NCBI RefSeq assembly: GCF_042219855.1
Contig: NZ_JBHJHP010000009.1
Span: 124,001 to 188,000 of the forward strand
Source of the DNA: JBHJHP01 sp042219855
GTDB taxonomy: Bacteria; Bacteroidota; Bacteroidia; Bacteroidales; UBA5342
Length of the DNA stretch: 64,000 nucleotides
Direction of reading: 5' to 3'
The position numbers and the translations under genes are program-made. Below the pieces are notes generated by a model, which was not told the origin of the DNA, searched no databases, and was given only the letters and a program-made list of their open reading frames with translations. Shown piece after piece: positions 44,168 through 55,000 of the stretch (positions are counted from its first letter, which is position 1; every line of letters begins with the position of its first letter).

Positions 44168-44560
44168 ATGAGAAACATCAGAAACTTTTCAGTTCCGGCA
44201 CTCCTGCTCACGGTAGCAGCATTCATGTTCATGGGATTAAACACCCCGGAAAATGAAGATAAAAAACCGGACATGCCGGATAATATCAAAGCCATAGTTG
44301 ACAAATCATGCATGGGATGTCACAACTCAGATTCTAAAAGTGAAAAAGCCAAAAACAAATTGAATTTCACAACCTTTAATGAACTTTCAGATGTGAAAAA
44401 GATCAAGACATTACGTGAAATTGTTGAGGTGCTTGATGAAAATAAAATGCCTCCTGAGAAGTTCCTGAAAATGCATCCTGAAAAGGGTTTAACAGAAAAA
44501 GAAGAGCTACAACTTAAAGAATGGGCTCAAAAAGAAGCTAAAGCAGTATTAAGCAATTAA
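44168..44560 (+). CDS. Exported monohaem c-type (haem-binding domain) protein
   Basis: The 130-residue protein has a signal or membrane anchor (VPALLLTVAAFMFMG). A single haem c attachment site follows at Cys48-Met-Gly-Cys51-His52, within the DKSCMGCHNSDS context of the Bacteroidota Haem_bd family. NKMPPEKFLKMHPE offers an axial Met ligand, and KEELQLKEWAQKEA is the C-terminal helix. It is a periplasmic electron carrier or sensor by family; no partner is known. It precedes the LamG protein gene by 198 bp, an arrangement repeated at 48010/48706. Confidence 0.88.
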   Translation: MRNIRNFSVPALLLTVAAFMFMGLNTPENEDKKPDMPDNIKAIVDKSCMGCHNSDSKSEKAKNKLNFTTFNELSDVKKIKTLREIVEVLDENKMPPEKFLKMHPEKGLTEKEELQLKEWAQKEAKAVLSN

Positions 44561-44688
44561 AACCTTATTGAATAAGCCCAATTCGCGGCACCATTTTCAG
44601 GTTTCTAAAAAATGCTTTTTTAGGGCATATTGACGAGAAATTACCATAATTATATCAATTCCTTTCTACTGTTGGAATCTGATATGGC

Positions 44689-44696
44689 TATCTTTG
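44689..44696 (+). promoter_or_regulatory. Bacteroidota -7 element for the LamG gene
   Basis: The sequence is TATCTTTG, an exact TAnnTTTG match, 63 bp before the ATG at 44759. The nearest TTG at 44672 is rather close (14 bp) for a -33 element. It suggests the LamG gene is transcribed on its own. Confidence 0.42.
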
Positions 44697-44758
44697 TATG
44701 ATACATATTAATTCCTTTATAGTAAAAAACAATTTGTCACAACTTAAAAACAATTACT

Positions 44759-47700
44759 ATGCTAAGAACTTTACAATTACAAATGAAAAAGTTTGCTGGT
44801 TTATTCTTTTTACTGGCAATGTTAACCGTACAATTCAATCTTAAAGCTCAAAATATTGATCTGGAAGATGGTTTGATATTACATTACACATTTGAATCCG
44901 CTCCGGATGGCGTTGTACCCGATGTCTCCGGCAATGGAAACGACGGAACATTAATGGAGACTGCATCAGTTGGTGTAGCTGAAGATGGCAGAAATGCCTT
45001 AATGCTGGACGGAACGTCAGGGTATGTAAGCATTATTCCTGAATTTGCAAATCAGTTTCTGGGTGCCGGTGGATTCAGTATCTCTTTCTGGATTTACACA
45101 GAAGTGGATCGATTAAACGAACATGTAATTGATTTTGCCAATACAACCGATCATATTATATTCTTATCTCCCCGGGACCATGCCTCCAGCGGAGGACCAA
45201 GGTTTACCGTACACAGTGGTGATGACGGATGGCCTGCTGTTGGAAGAACAGAAGTAATGAATACCTTTCAGTGGTACCATCTGACAGTTACCATTGACGG
45301 AAATGTTGGTAAACTGTATCTGAACGGACAAATTGGAAATACCAATAATAATATGGCCACAACACCGGCTACAATGAATCAGACTCCAACCGAACTTTGG
45401 ATTGCCAGGTCCCACTGGAGCGGGGATCCCTACCTGCAGGGTATGCTTTCTGATTTTCGCATCTACGACCGTGCACTTACGGAAGATGAAGTTCTGGCTT
45501 TGGGAAGCGATCCTGAATTGGTCACACAACAATCTGCTTTAGACCTGGGCGATCTCTCTAATGTAAGTTCAGATCTGACCCTCCCTGAAATGATGGGTAC
45601 CGATGTAACCGTTTCCTGGACCAGTTCAGATACATCCTACATTGATACTACCGGTCATGTACTCCGTTATCCTGAGATGTATCCAATTCCGGTAATCCTT
45701 ACTGCATCGCTGGAAAGGGATGTAGATGGCTTAACCTATCAGATGGAGAAAAAATTCACCGCTTATCTGGGCGCTACCGATCCGGGTGAAGACCTGGTTG
45801 CCGAGTGGGATTTCAGCCGTGAAAATCTTGGAGATGATGGTGTAAGCATTGACGACATATCTGGAAACGACTTTGTTGGAACACTGGAAAATGAAGCCTG
45901 GATCCGTACGATTGGAGAGACAACACAATACGATGTACTCGATATGGGGGAAGGAACCGGATATTTTGATATGAGCACTGCCCTGGGAGAACACATTCAT
46001 CAATTGGGCGAATACACCATCAGCTTATTCTTCAGGGTTAGTGAAGATTATACAGGCATCGGAAATAATGGAAACTTCTTCTGGTCGTTCTGTAATACTG
46101 AAGATATTTATAACGGCGGAGGTGCCATGTACTGGATGGGCAGAAACATGGAGTTCGCCATCATGAAATCGGATTACACCACGCAGCAGAGTACCGGTGG
46201 AAAAGGCATAGTACCTCAGGGAGCATGGCATCATATCGCCTATGTTCAGGAAGGTGGAAACGGAACGCTGTACCTTGATGGAGATGTGCTGTCGGATGTT
46301 TCGATCACTTACTTCCCTTATTCTGTAATTGCCAGAGACAGTGCAGACGGTGTGGCGATAAACGGTACACCATTTAACTGGCTGGGACGTTCGCCCTACC
46401 CTTCAGATGCCTATTTGCAAAACACCGCAATGTATGATTTCAGGTTATACTCTATACCTCTTTCACAGGATGAAATTAAACTCAGTAATCCGTTTGGAAT
46501 CGGATTGGATGTATTAACCGTGATTGATGATCTGAATAATGCCTGGGATGAAAATAACAATGCAGGATTTCCGGAAGAACTGACAACAGAAAAAGAGGCG
46601 GTCTCGATAGGGGACTTAAGTGCTGTAACTTCAGATCTTAACTTACCAGCACAGGGAAGTATTGATAATACCATAACGATAAAATGGACAAGTGCTCCCG
46701 GCTTAATAAGCCCTGAAGGTGCTGTTACCAGACCTGATTATCTGGATACTGACGTTCGCTTAACAGCTACCTTTATGAAGGATGGTTACAGGGTAGACAC
46801 TACATTTACGGCAACTATACTGGCAAATGAAGCTACAAAGTATACATCAGATCTTTTAATTCATTTTAACTTTGATGATGCAAATATTGACGGATCAACC
46901 GTTACAGATCTTTCAGAACAACATTTCCAGGGTACCTTTATGAATGGTGCCGGTAACAGAATACTGAAAGGCACAGATACAAACTTTGGCGTATTGAACC
47001 TGGCCGGTGATTCATCTTATTTCGATATGGGAGATGAAGTTGGTAAAGTGATATATGCCTTAAAAAATCATTTCACCATAAGTACTTACTTTATGGTTGA
47101 TGCTGCAAAAACCGACTTTACCAGCAATGGAAACTTCCTGTATACCTTCTCAAACAGTGATTCATCTGCCTTATACAGAAATGGTTATCTGTTCGGAAGG
47201 GCATCCTATACAACTTATGCTATCTCACCCAAACGTTGGGACGATGGCCAGATTGGAACAACAGGAGGTGACACACCAACTCAGGGTGAATGGCATCACT
47301 ATGCCTATGTTCAGGATGATACTTTAGGTATGATTTATGTCGACGGTATTGCGATTGATACCAGTACAATGAAAAAACTGCCTAACACAACGATACCTAA
47401 AGAAGGAATGTTAGGTACAGATTATAACTTCCTGGGACGTTCCAATTTTGAGGGTGATGTATATCTGTCTAAGGCCATGATGTATGACTTCCAGTTATAT
47501 AATAAAACCATGACGGCACAGGATATCGCTACAATGGCAGAATTGGTAAACGTTGACAATCAGGATGGAATTGCACTTGCTTACATGTTATCTGTCCCTG
47601 TAAAACAGGTCAGCACTAAAACAGATCTACGTGTTGACACCTCAACACCGGGTTTAATCAGGATCCTGGATTTAAAAGGTGATGAATCTGTTCAGGTGTA

Positions 47701-47812
47701 CAACCTTGTTGGACATCTGATGACGGTAAGAAATGCAGAAAGTATTCCTGTTAATCCTGGAATTTACATTGTTAAAGTAAATTCCCAGGTTAAAAAGGTA
47801 CTTGTGAAGTAA
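44759..47812 (+). CDS. Secreted triple-LamG protein with type IX sorting domain
   Basis: The 1,017-residue protein has a signal peptide (LFFLLAMLTVQFNLKAQ). Three concanavalin A-like LamG domains (about 35-245, 345-580 and 695-925) share the patterns LILHYTFES, WHHIAYVQ, LYLDG and FLGRS-YL. They are separated by two bacterial Ig-like segments (LGDLSNVSSDLTLP and IGDLSAVTSDLNLP). The C-terminal ~60 residues (VQVYNLVGHLMTVRN, PGIYIVKVNSQVKKVLV) form a type IX secretion sorting domain. No catalytic domain is visible, so it is most likely a surface glycan-binding protein (inference). A strong terminator follows. Confidence 0.86.
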   Translation: MLRTLQLQMKKFAGLFFLLAMLTVQFNLKAQNIDLEDGLILHYTFESAPDGVVPDVSGNGNDGTLMETASVGVAEDGRNALMLDGTSGYVSIIPEFANQFLGAGGFSISFWIYTEVDRLNEHVIDFANTTDHIIFLSPRDHASSGGPRFTVHSGDDGWPAVGRTEVMNTFQWYHLTVTIDGNVGKLYLNGQIGNTNNNMATTPATMNQTPTELWIARSHWSGDPYLQGMLSDFRIYDRALTEDEVLALGSDPELVTQQSALDLGDLSNVSSDLTLPEMMGTDVTVSWTSSDTSYIDTTGHVLRYPEMYPIPVILTASLERDVDGLTYQMEKKFTAYLGATDPGEDLVAEWDFSRENLGDDGVSIDDISGNDFVGTLENEAWIRTIGETTQYDVLDMGEGTGYFDMSTALGEHIHQLGEYTISLFFRVSEDYTGIGNNGNFFWSFCNTEDIYNGGGAMYWMGRNMEFAIMKSDYTTQQSTGGKGIVPQGAWHHIAYVQEGGNGTLYLDGDVLSDVSITYFPYSVIARDSADGVAINGTPFNWLGRSPYPSDAYLQNTAMYDFRLYSIPLSQDEIKLSNPFGIGLDVLTVIDDLNNAWDENNNAGFPEELTTEKEAVSIGDLSAVTSDLNLPAQGSIDNTITIKWTSAPGLISPEGAVTRPDYLDTDVRLTATFMKDGYRVDTTFTATILANEATKYTSDLLIHFNFDDANIDGSTVTDLSEQHFQGTFMNGAGNRILKGTDTNFGVLNLAGDSSYFDMGDEVGKVIYALKNHFTISTYFMVDAAKTDFTSNGNFLYTFSNSDSSALYRNGYLFGRASYTTYAISPKRWDDGQIGTTGGDTPTQGEWHHYAYVQDDTLGMIYVDGIAIDTSTMKKLPNTTIPKEGMLGTDYNFLGRSNFEGDVYLSKAMMYDFQLYNKTMTAQDIATMAELVNVDNQDGIALAYMLSVPVKQVSTKTDLRVDTSTPGLIRILDLKGDESVQVYNLVGHLMTVRNAESIPVNPGIYIVKVNSQVKKVLVK

Positions 47813-47834
47813 TAAAAAACAGCATAACTGATGA

Positions 47835-47864
47835 AAGGCTGCCGGTTAACCGGCAGCCTTTTTT
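47835..47864 (+). terminator. Rho-independent terminator after the LamG gene
   Basis: The perfect 13-bp-arm palindrome AAGGCTGCCGGTT/AACCGGCAGCCTT, followed by a T run, lies 22 bp after the LamG stop codon. It should end the 44759-47812 transcript. Confidence 0.92.
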
Positions 47865-48009
47865 ATAGGCAATGGACTACCTATTTGTTATTCAAAAGAA
47901 AACACATAACTTTATGCATCTTATGCCAGGATTGCATTTTGGTAATTTGATTATGCTTGAAAAAATCCTTTTAATATCAGTCTGACTGATTTAAACTAAA
48001 TCATTTGTT

Positions 48010-48480
48010 ATGAAACGTACGATCCTCATTATTTCAGTGCTGATTTTAGTTGTCTTAATCATCATCCAGTTTTTCCAGCCTGAAAAAAATACCGGAGAAA
48101 TCACCAGTGATCATTTTATAAATCAGGATGGAATTCCGTCTGATATTAAAACCATGCTGCAATCTTCATGCTTCGATTGCCATTCCAACAACACCACCTA
48201 TTTGTGGTTTGATAAGATTGCACCCGCTTCATGGTTGGTTAGTGATCATATAAAAGAAGGGAAACATCATCTGAACTTTTCAGACTGGGGCAATACCGAT
48301 ACACTGGACCTTATCAGCAACCTGAGCGATATCTCTGATGAGGTTAAGAATAAATCAATGCCTTTAAGTTCGTATTCATTTTTACACCGTAAAGCCAGGC
48401 TTACACAGGAACAACGAAACACTATTGTTGCATGGAGCGAAGCCTATGCGAACGATCTGCTGAAAGAAATGAAAAAATAA
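48010..48480 (+). CDS. Membrane-anchored monohaem (Haem_bd) protein
   Basis: The 156-residue protein has an N-terminal membrane helix (ILIISVLILVVLIIIQFF) without an obvious cleavage site. A single haem c site follows at Cys54-Phe-Asp-Cys57-His58, with SNNTTYLWFDKIAPASWLV of the Haem_bd family next to it. KSMPLSSY offers the axial Met. The C-terminal helix is RLTQEQRNTIVAWSEAYA. It is a periplasmic, membrane-tethered c-type haem protein. It is 225 bp upstream of a secreted hydrolase-like gene, and is related in type to the protein at 44168-44560. Confidence 0.9.
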   Translation: MKRTILIISVLILVVLIIIQFFQPEKNTGEITSDHFINQDGIPSDIKTMLQSSCFDCHSNNTTYLWFDKIAPASWLVSDHIKEGKHHLNFSDWGNTDTLDLISNLSDISDEVKNKSMPLSSYSFLHRKARLTQEQRNTIVAWSEAYANDLLKEMKK

Positions 48481-48644
48481 TATCTGAAAATCTCTGTATT
48501 GAAGTTAAATATCAGTTACCGGTCTTCGCGTTCCCCGGTTCAAAGCAGTGCCTTAGTGTTTACATTTGACGGTTATGTACTTCCTTTTTGACCGAAAAAT
48601 GTAATTTTGGTTTGACAACAATTCTTAGATTTGCAGGAGATTTG

Positions 48645-48673
48645 TTGGTCCACATCATATTAAACTATATTTG
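48645..48673 (+). promoter_or_regulatory. Bacteroidota promoter for the GH-A/ricin gene
   Basis: TTG at 48645-48647 (preceded by TTTG at 48641) and TATATTTG at 48666-48673 match the -33 and TAnnTTTG -7 elements, with an 18-bp spacer. The -7 element lies 32 bp before the ATG at 48706. It is the best-formed promoter in the window. Confidence 0.6.
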
Positions 48674-48705
48674 CACCTTAGTGATATTAACTACATTACT
48701 TGGAA

Positions 48706-51489
48706 ATGAATAAAACAGTTTTCAGCATACTCATTGTATTTTTAGTCTTCCGGTTTAATTATGCCGTAGCACAAACTATCAGCAGTGCCAGCGACAACCT
48801 GACGGCACAGCCGCTGTCAGACCGGAATGTTGTTTATGACCTTAGTGAAGACGGGGTATCAAAGCCCATTACCTGGGGGCTGGATCTTGCCTGGTTAAGC
48901 GATGTAAATTTAAGACGCGGTGTAGCCTTTATGGGCGCTGAACGTGTGGATGTGGTCAGATCATCATTCATGCCTACAGCCCCTTTGGTAAACGGGGCGT
49001 TACAGGGTGAGGCACTTACAAACACCAACCTGCGAATGAATCTCATCGAAGCATATCTTGGATCCAATACAAAGGTTGTACTCAATTGCGATCATCCTAG
49101 TGTTGATTCATGGTATCTGGGTAATGCAGCTAACTGGGCAGCGCTTATTGATGTGACCACAAAAATGCATCAGGACAGAGGAAGAACTGTGGTCTCTGTT
49201 TCACCATTCAATGAACCGGATTATGGCTGGGGACAATATACCGGATCAAACGGAAAATCTGATTTCTATAATATTGTAGCTGAACTTAAAAAAAACGCAA
49301 GGTTTGATAATATCCGCATCTCCGGAGGTAATACACTAAACTGTGATGAAGCCTTAAGCTGGTACAATTATATTAATCCAGCCGGTTTAACTGAAGGGAA
49401 TACGCATCAGCTGGCAGGTTCTTTCGATAGTTTTGCTGCCTTTTATCAAACCGTACGTGCCAATGGTGATCATGCAACAGGTGATGAACTGCACAATGTA
49501 ATGGAAGCTATGGTTGGTGCAGAATATGGTATGCAAACCGGTATTTGGTGGGGAACGGCAGAATATGCCCGTGGTGAATTTGTGAAAGCCAGCGACGGGA
49601 AAAGATTAGGGTATGCAGAACACCGACCCAACTGGACAGCAGCATCAGTATACAGAGGTCCGGCTGGAAAGGTACAGGCTTTTGGCGGCACATCTGAACG
49701 TCAGGCAGTAACCACATCCTATCGTTTTGTATCGAAAGACAGAGACGTGTATTACAACGGATACGGCCCGCAACGTGAATATGTAATGGAACTGCCCGGC
49801 GGAACCGGATATCAACAGGGACAGACCAATGCAGAGAATGTTGTAAATATAACATGGGGAGATGATATACAACCGGTTATTGAAGGGCGTTATGTCCTGG
49901 TGAACCGGAACAGTGGGAAAGTAATGGAAATTTCAGGGGGCTCGGGCAGTTTGGGTGCAAACATACAGCAGGGAACAAGCAACGGTAGTAAATACCAACA
50001 GTGGGATGTAAAGCCGGTTGACACAAGAATAGTAGGTGACTTCAGTTATGTCGAGATCGCCAATGTTAATAGCAATACCTATCCTGATGTATTAAACTTT
50101 TCACTGGACAACGGAGCCAATATTATTGCATATAACTTTATTTCTGTCAATCAGCAATGGTATCTGGAATACGCCGAAGACGGCTGGTTCTATATACGGA
50201 ACCGACACAGCTCAAAATGTCTGCATGTAGCCAATGCCAGTTCATCTGCGGGAGCCAATATTATTCAATGGGATAAGAACGGACAAGCTGCCCAGCAGTG
50301 GCGCTTCATTCCGGTTGGTGCCGCTGTGGAATTTACGGCTCCCGATGCACCACAGAATCTGGTTGCAAAACCACAGTCCGTATCGGTACGTCTTGATTGG
50401 TCTGCCAGCACAGCGAATGACCTTTCAGGATATTCGGTCTTTCGTTCAGAAACGGTCGACGGCCAGTATAATACCATTGCACGAAATGTGACCACAACTG
50501 CTTTTGTTGATAATACAGCAAGCAATGGACAATACTTTTATAAAGTTAAGGCTGTGGACCATTCGCTGAACAGCTCTGACTTTTCAAATCAGGCCTCAGC
50601 TACAGTTACCTACAAAAAAACACTTGTGGCAAAATACGAATTTGAAGGTAATACACGCGACAGTTCTCAAAACCTGAATAACATTGCTGCTTTTGAAGAG
50701 GTTTCATACTCTGATGGTATGAACGGAACTCAGGCCATTGTTATTGACGATACAAAGAATTTTCTGCAGTTACCTGCAACCATCGCCAATCAGGAGGAAA
50801 TAACCATTACGGCATGGGTCTTTTGGGATCATGTTGCATTCTGGCAACGCATCTTCGATTTTGGAAACGGGGAGGATGAATATATGTTCCTGACTCCTCT
50901 GACCAATTCCGGGAAAACGCGTTTTGCCATCAAAAACGGTGGTGCAGAACAGGTTATTGATATCCCCCGCATAAATCCCTTAAAATGGATACATATTGCG
51001 GTCTCCATAGGTTCAGATATGACCCGGATATTCATTAATGGCAATCAGGTAGCTGAATCCACTTCAGTAACGATCAGTCCAATGGATTTTAAACCGGTTC
51101 TGAACTTTATCGGCAGAAGCCAGTTTGCTGCCGATCCGTTGTTTGGCGGTAAAATTGATGATTTCAGAGTATACAATTTTGCGCTCTCAACAGATGAAGT
51201 TGCTGCGATAGCCGGTGGTTATGATGCCCTAAACAAAGTGGTGTACACTGCTGATGACCTGGTTCTTTTTCCTATGCCGGCTGATGATGTGGTAAATCTG
51301 AGTTATCCGGCGGGACAGGGCAATGCTGCTGTAACCGTATCCGTATATGAAATGAATGGGAAACTGGTCAAATCTGACTTGCTGAAAAATGACAAACTCA
51401 TGGTATCGGACCTGCCCTCAGGTATATATATGCTGAAGTACAGGAACAATAAAACAACACTGGTGAAGCGCCTGGTGGTAAGCCATTGA
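48706..51489 (+). CDS. Secreted clan GH-A (GH30-like) hydrolase with ricin, FN3 and LamG modules
   Basis: The protein has 927 residues from the ATG at 48706; an in-frame TTG lies at 48700. After a signal peptide (NYAVAQ), residues about 30-385 look like a TIM barrel. The likely acid/base is Glu170 in VSPFNEPDYGW and the nucleophile Glu267 or Glu273 in VMEAMVGAEYG. A ricin-type CBM13 follows (about 395-540; QQWDVKP, QQWYLEY, QQWRFIP), then FN3 (about 545-640), LamG (about 645-830) and a type IX sorting domain (VTVSVYEMNGKLVK to the end). GH30-like is the closest description; the exact family and substrate cannot be fixed by eye. Confidence 0.82.
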   Translation: MNKTVFSILIVFLVFRFNYAVAQTISSASDNLTAQPLSDRNVVYDLSEDGVSKPITWGLDLAWLSDVNLRRGVAFMGAERVDVVRSSFMPTAPLVNGALQGEALTNTNLRMNLIEAYLGSNTKVVLNCDHPSVDSWYLGNAANWAALIDVTTKMHQDRGRTVVSVSPFNEPDYGWGQYTGSNGKSDFYNIVAELKKNARFDNIRISGGNTLNCDEALSWYNYINPAGLTEGNTHQLAGSFDSFAAFYQTVRANGDHATGDELHNVMEAMVGAEYGMQTGIWWGTAEYARGEFVKASDGKRLGYAEHRPNWTAASVYRGPAGKVQAFGGTSERQAVTTSYRFVSKDRDVYYNGYGPQREYVMELPGGTGYQQGQTNAENVVNITWGDDIQPVIEGRYVLVNRNSGKVMEISGGSGSLGANIQQGTSNGSKYQQWDVKPVDTRIVGDFSYVEIANVNSNTYPDVLNFSLDNGANIIAYNFISVNQQWYLEYAEDGWFYIRNRHSSKCLHVANASSSAGANIIQWDKNGQAAQQWRFIPVGAAVEFTAPDAPQNLVAKPQSVSVRLDWSASTANDLSGYSVFRSETVDGQYNTIARNVTTTAFVDNTASNGQYFYKVKAVDHSLNSSDFSNQASATVTYKKTLVAKYEFEGNTRDSSQNLNNIAAFEEVSYSDGMNGTQAIVIDDTKNFLQLPATIANQEEITITAWVFWDHVAFWQRIFDFGNGEDEYMFLTPLTNSGKTRFAIKNGGAEQVIDIPRINPLKWIHIAVSIGSDMTRIFINGNQVAESTSVTISPMDFKPVLNFIGRSQFAADPLFGGKIDDFRVYNFALSTDEVAAIAGGYDALNKVVYTADDLVLFPMPADDVVNLSYPAGQGNAAVTVSVYEMNGKLVKSDLLKNDKLMVSDLPSGIYMLKYRNNKTTLVKRLVVSH

Positions 51490-51597
51490 TAAAAGCATTG
51501 CTTTAAAACAGTGTTTGCGTTCTCCATCTGTTGAGTACGAAATCATCTGCCGGCTACCTTTATTATTATTTGGTTAGTGGTTTTGATGCCATGAAGA

Positions 51598-51721
51598 GAA
51601 ATCCTCCGCCCTGATGATGCCTTCAGAAAGGTGGACTCCAGAACCTCCAGGCTTGCTGTGAGCCGTCCTCCTTTGTTGTCAAAGGAGGTGGGTTTGTCGT
51701 AGACGAAGCCGGAGGATTTTC
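51598..51721. repeat. Non-coding palindromic repeat (MITE/REP-like)
   Basis: Outer arms GAAATCCTCCGCC (51598-51610) and GCCGGAGGATTTTC (51708-51721) are inverted. An inner palindrome, CCTCCTTTG-TTGT-CAAAGGAGG, lies at 51667-51688. A partial relative recurs at about 51902-51950 (AAAATCCTCCG ... ACCTCCTTTCG), and ACCTCCTTTC also occurs near 51789. No gene is visible in the rest of the 589-bp gap 51490-52078, which ends just before the second hybrid regulator. Confidence 0.6.
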
Positions 51722-52078
51722 ATCACTTTTGTCTTTAAGCCTTTATCTTTCATCCTTAGTAAATATCTCCTGTCAAAACTGCGGTGCGCACCTCCTTTCT
51801 ACTTCAATAAATTACACTACTCAGTAACCAAAAAAGAGGAAAACAGGACCTTTAGATTGTTTTGTCTTATTTTTTGGGTCTTGTGTCTTTTGTCCTTTAA
51901 TAAAATCCTCCGTCGCACCGGTGGTGTGTAACCTCCTTTCGAAAAAAGAGGAATGTCTAAAAGGACGGGCTTTTTGTAAACGTGCAAACTCCTGATTTTG
52001 GTTGAAAACTTCCTCATTTTTTACCCGTAAATTCACATAATTCTTAATTTTACCGCGCTAATACGTGAGGAAAATCAA

Positions 52079-55000
52079 ATGAGGAGTTTTTTTATTACTA
52101 CCTTTTTATGTATTCTTCAGCTTACATTTTCTGTCGGTCCCAAATTATATTTCGACAATATTACAACAGAAAATGGTCTGACTGACAACTATGTAAACTG
52201 CATTCTTCAGGACGATGAGGGTTGGATCTGGATCGGAACCGGCATGGGGATTCAGAAGTTTGATGGTATTAAATTCAAAGAATATGGCATTTATATCAAC
52301 GATTCAACACTGATAAAAAACTTTTTAATCCGTAATTTTCTTGAAAGCAATAATCATACAATATATGGTTGCATTGAAGACTTTGGGCTCGTAAAATATA
52401 ATAAACAAAAGGATATATTTGAACGGTTGAAATTTAACAATACTGCTGTTCTGGCTGATGGTTCTGTTAAGGACCTTGCAGAAGACAACAATGGAAATCT
52501 CTGGGCAGCCACAAAGAACGGAATCTACAAAATTGATTTTAAACGTTCTGAATCAAGGCATTATGCAAAAGATACCCTCATCAACGGGCACTCCATTTCA
52601 GACAATTATGTCAGAACCTTATGTCTTGAGAATGATACCATATTATGGATAGGAACACGAAAAGGCCTTGATAAATTCAACCTTAAATCTCAGATAATTA
52701 CAAACTATCCCCGGATCAATCCGGAACTAGAGGATGAAATCTTTGATATCACCGTGGATTCCAGCCACAGAAAATGGATTGGTACCGGAGAAAACGGCCT
52801 CATTGTAATCGACAATGAAAACCCTGAAGGCAAACGCTTTCCATTTCGTGACAACCAGGACAGAAGTAACACCGTACGTAAGATACTTCAGTCGGGTGAT
52901 GGACATTTCTGGATAGGGACACGTGCCGGTTTGTATTTTTATGATGAAAAGGTCCATAAACCGGAATTGTATCAGAATAACCTGCTGGAAGAAAAATCAC
53001 TGGTTCATAATTCTGTTATGAACATTACCAAAGACAGAAAGGGCGATTTATGGATAGGCACCCGCGGTGGGCTCAGTTACTTATCTATGGAAAAACAGGT
53101 TTTTAAAACTTACAAGGCACTTCCTGATCATATAAACTATTTAAATAACAGTGAAATATACTGTTTCAGTGAGGATCAAAACGGGAAAATATGGATAGGA
53201 ACAGAAGATGGTGGCGTTAATATACTGAATGTAAAAACAGGTAGGTTCTCATACCTGACAAGAGAAAACAATAAAATCAGCAGCAACTGCATTAAGGCCA
53301 TCAGGCCATTTCAGAATAAAATTCTGATTGGAACATTTGAAGGCGGTTTAAACATGTACAATCCTGCCAGTGGTAAATCAACTGTTTATCTACACGATGA
53401 ACATAATCCTCAAAGCATATCAAATAATATTGTCTGGGACATCAATATCGATCAGAAAAACAATATCTGGATCGGTACGGCAAGCGGTTTGGATCTTTTT
53501 GATCCGGTTAATGAAACCTTCACTCATTTTCCGCAGTTTGATGATATGATAAATGGTGTTACCTGGATCGGTATTGACAGTGACAACGATTTATGGTTAG
53601 GTTCTGAAGTCATTAAAATTTTCAAACCAGGTTTTGGCATCTACAATACATTTAAAGAAAACTCCCGCGGTTTTTATACAGACAGTGAGAACCGCAACTG
53701 GGTTATGACTCTTAATAAAGGAATTATTCAGTATGATAAACAAAAGGGTCCTGTAAAAACCTACAATGAAAATGATGGCTTATCCTGTAACCTGACCTAC
53801 TGTATGCTCGAAGATAAGGCACACAATCTTTGGATCAGCACAGCAAACGGACTCTCTTCTTTCAATCCCAAAGAGGAAACATTCCAGAACTTTTACCGGA
53901 TTGACGGCTTACAGGGTGACCAGTTTCACTATGGAGCTTCCTACAAAACTAAAAACGGAGACCTCCTGTTTGGTGGCATTAACGGTTTTAATAGTTTTAA
54001 TCCATCCGATATAAAAGATAATAAGTTTAAGCCGCCGGTTTATGTAACAGATTTTAAAGTTTTTAACCGGTCATTTGAAAATAAGGAGTTGTTATCGGAT
54101 TCAACCACAGAAATTAAAATACCTTACGATTCAAAATTCCTGACCTTTGAATTTGTTGCATTAAACTACACTAACAGCTCCAGAAACAGGTACCGTTACT
54201 ATCTGGAAGGATTTGATTATGACTGGTCCGAACCAACCGAAAACAGAAGTGCAACTTATACGAACCTCGATCCGGGAGAATATACGTTCCGTGTTATGGC
54301 AGGCAATAATAAAAATACATGGAACACTTCAGGTGCAGTGTTAAAACTGACGATTAAACCTCCGTTTTATAAAACAGCCTGGTTTTACATCAGCTCATCG
54401 TTTGCCCTGGTAGTGATTATTTTTCTCAGTTTCAGATATATTCTGAAAATCCTGGAACTCCGCAAAAGTCTGGAATACGAGAAAAAGGAAGCCCAGAGAT
54501 TACATGAGCTGGATGCTTTCAAACTGCAGTTTTTCACCAATATATCCCATGAGATTAAAACACCTTTAACACTCATAGTCAGCCCATTGGAAAAAATCAT
54601 GCATCATAATTTTAAAGATCCCTCCATCCGGGAGAATCTGGACTTAATGCATAGGAATGCCCGGCATTTAATGGAACTTATTACCCAATTGCTGGATTAC
54701 AGAAAACTTGAATCCGGAATGCTAAAGGTCAATTATAAAAAGGGAGACATTGTACAGTTTTCAAAGGATATCTTTAACTCATTTACAGGTCTGATGAACG
54801 AATCCGAACTGAATTACAAGTTTATCAGCATCAAAGAGGAGTTGATAACGGATTTTGATCCGGACAAACTGAAAAAAATACTGGACAACATCCTTTCAAA
54901 TGCCGTAAGATACAATAAACGTGGTGGAAGCATCAGCTTTATTATTTCTGCTATAATTAACGATGACAGAAACAACTTGTACCAACAGTATCTTCAGTTT

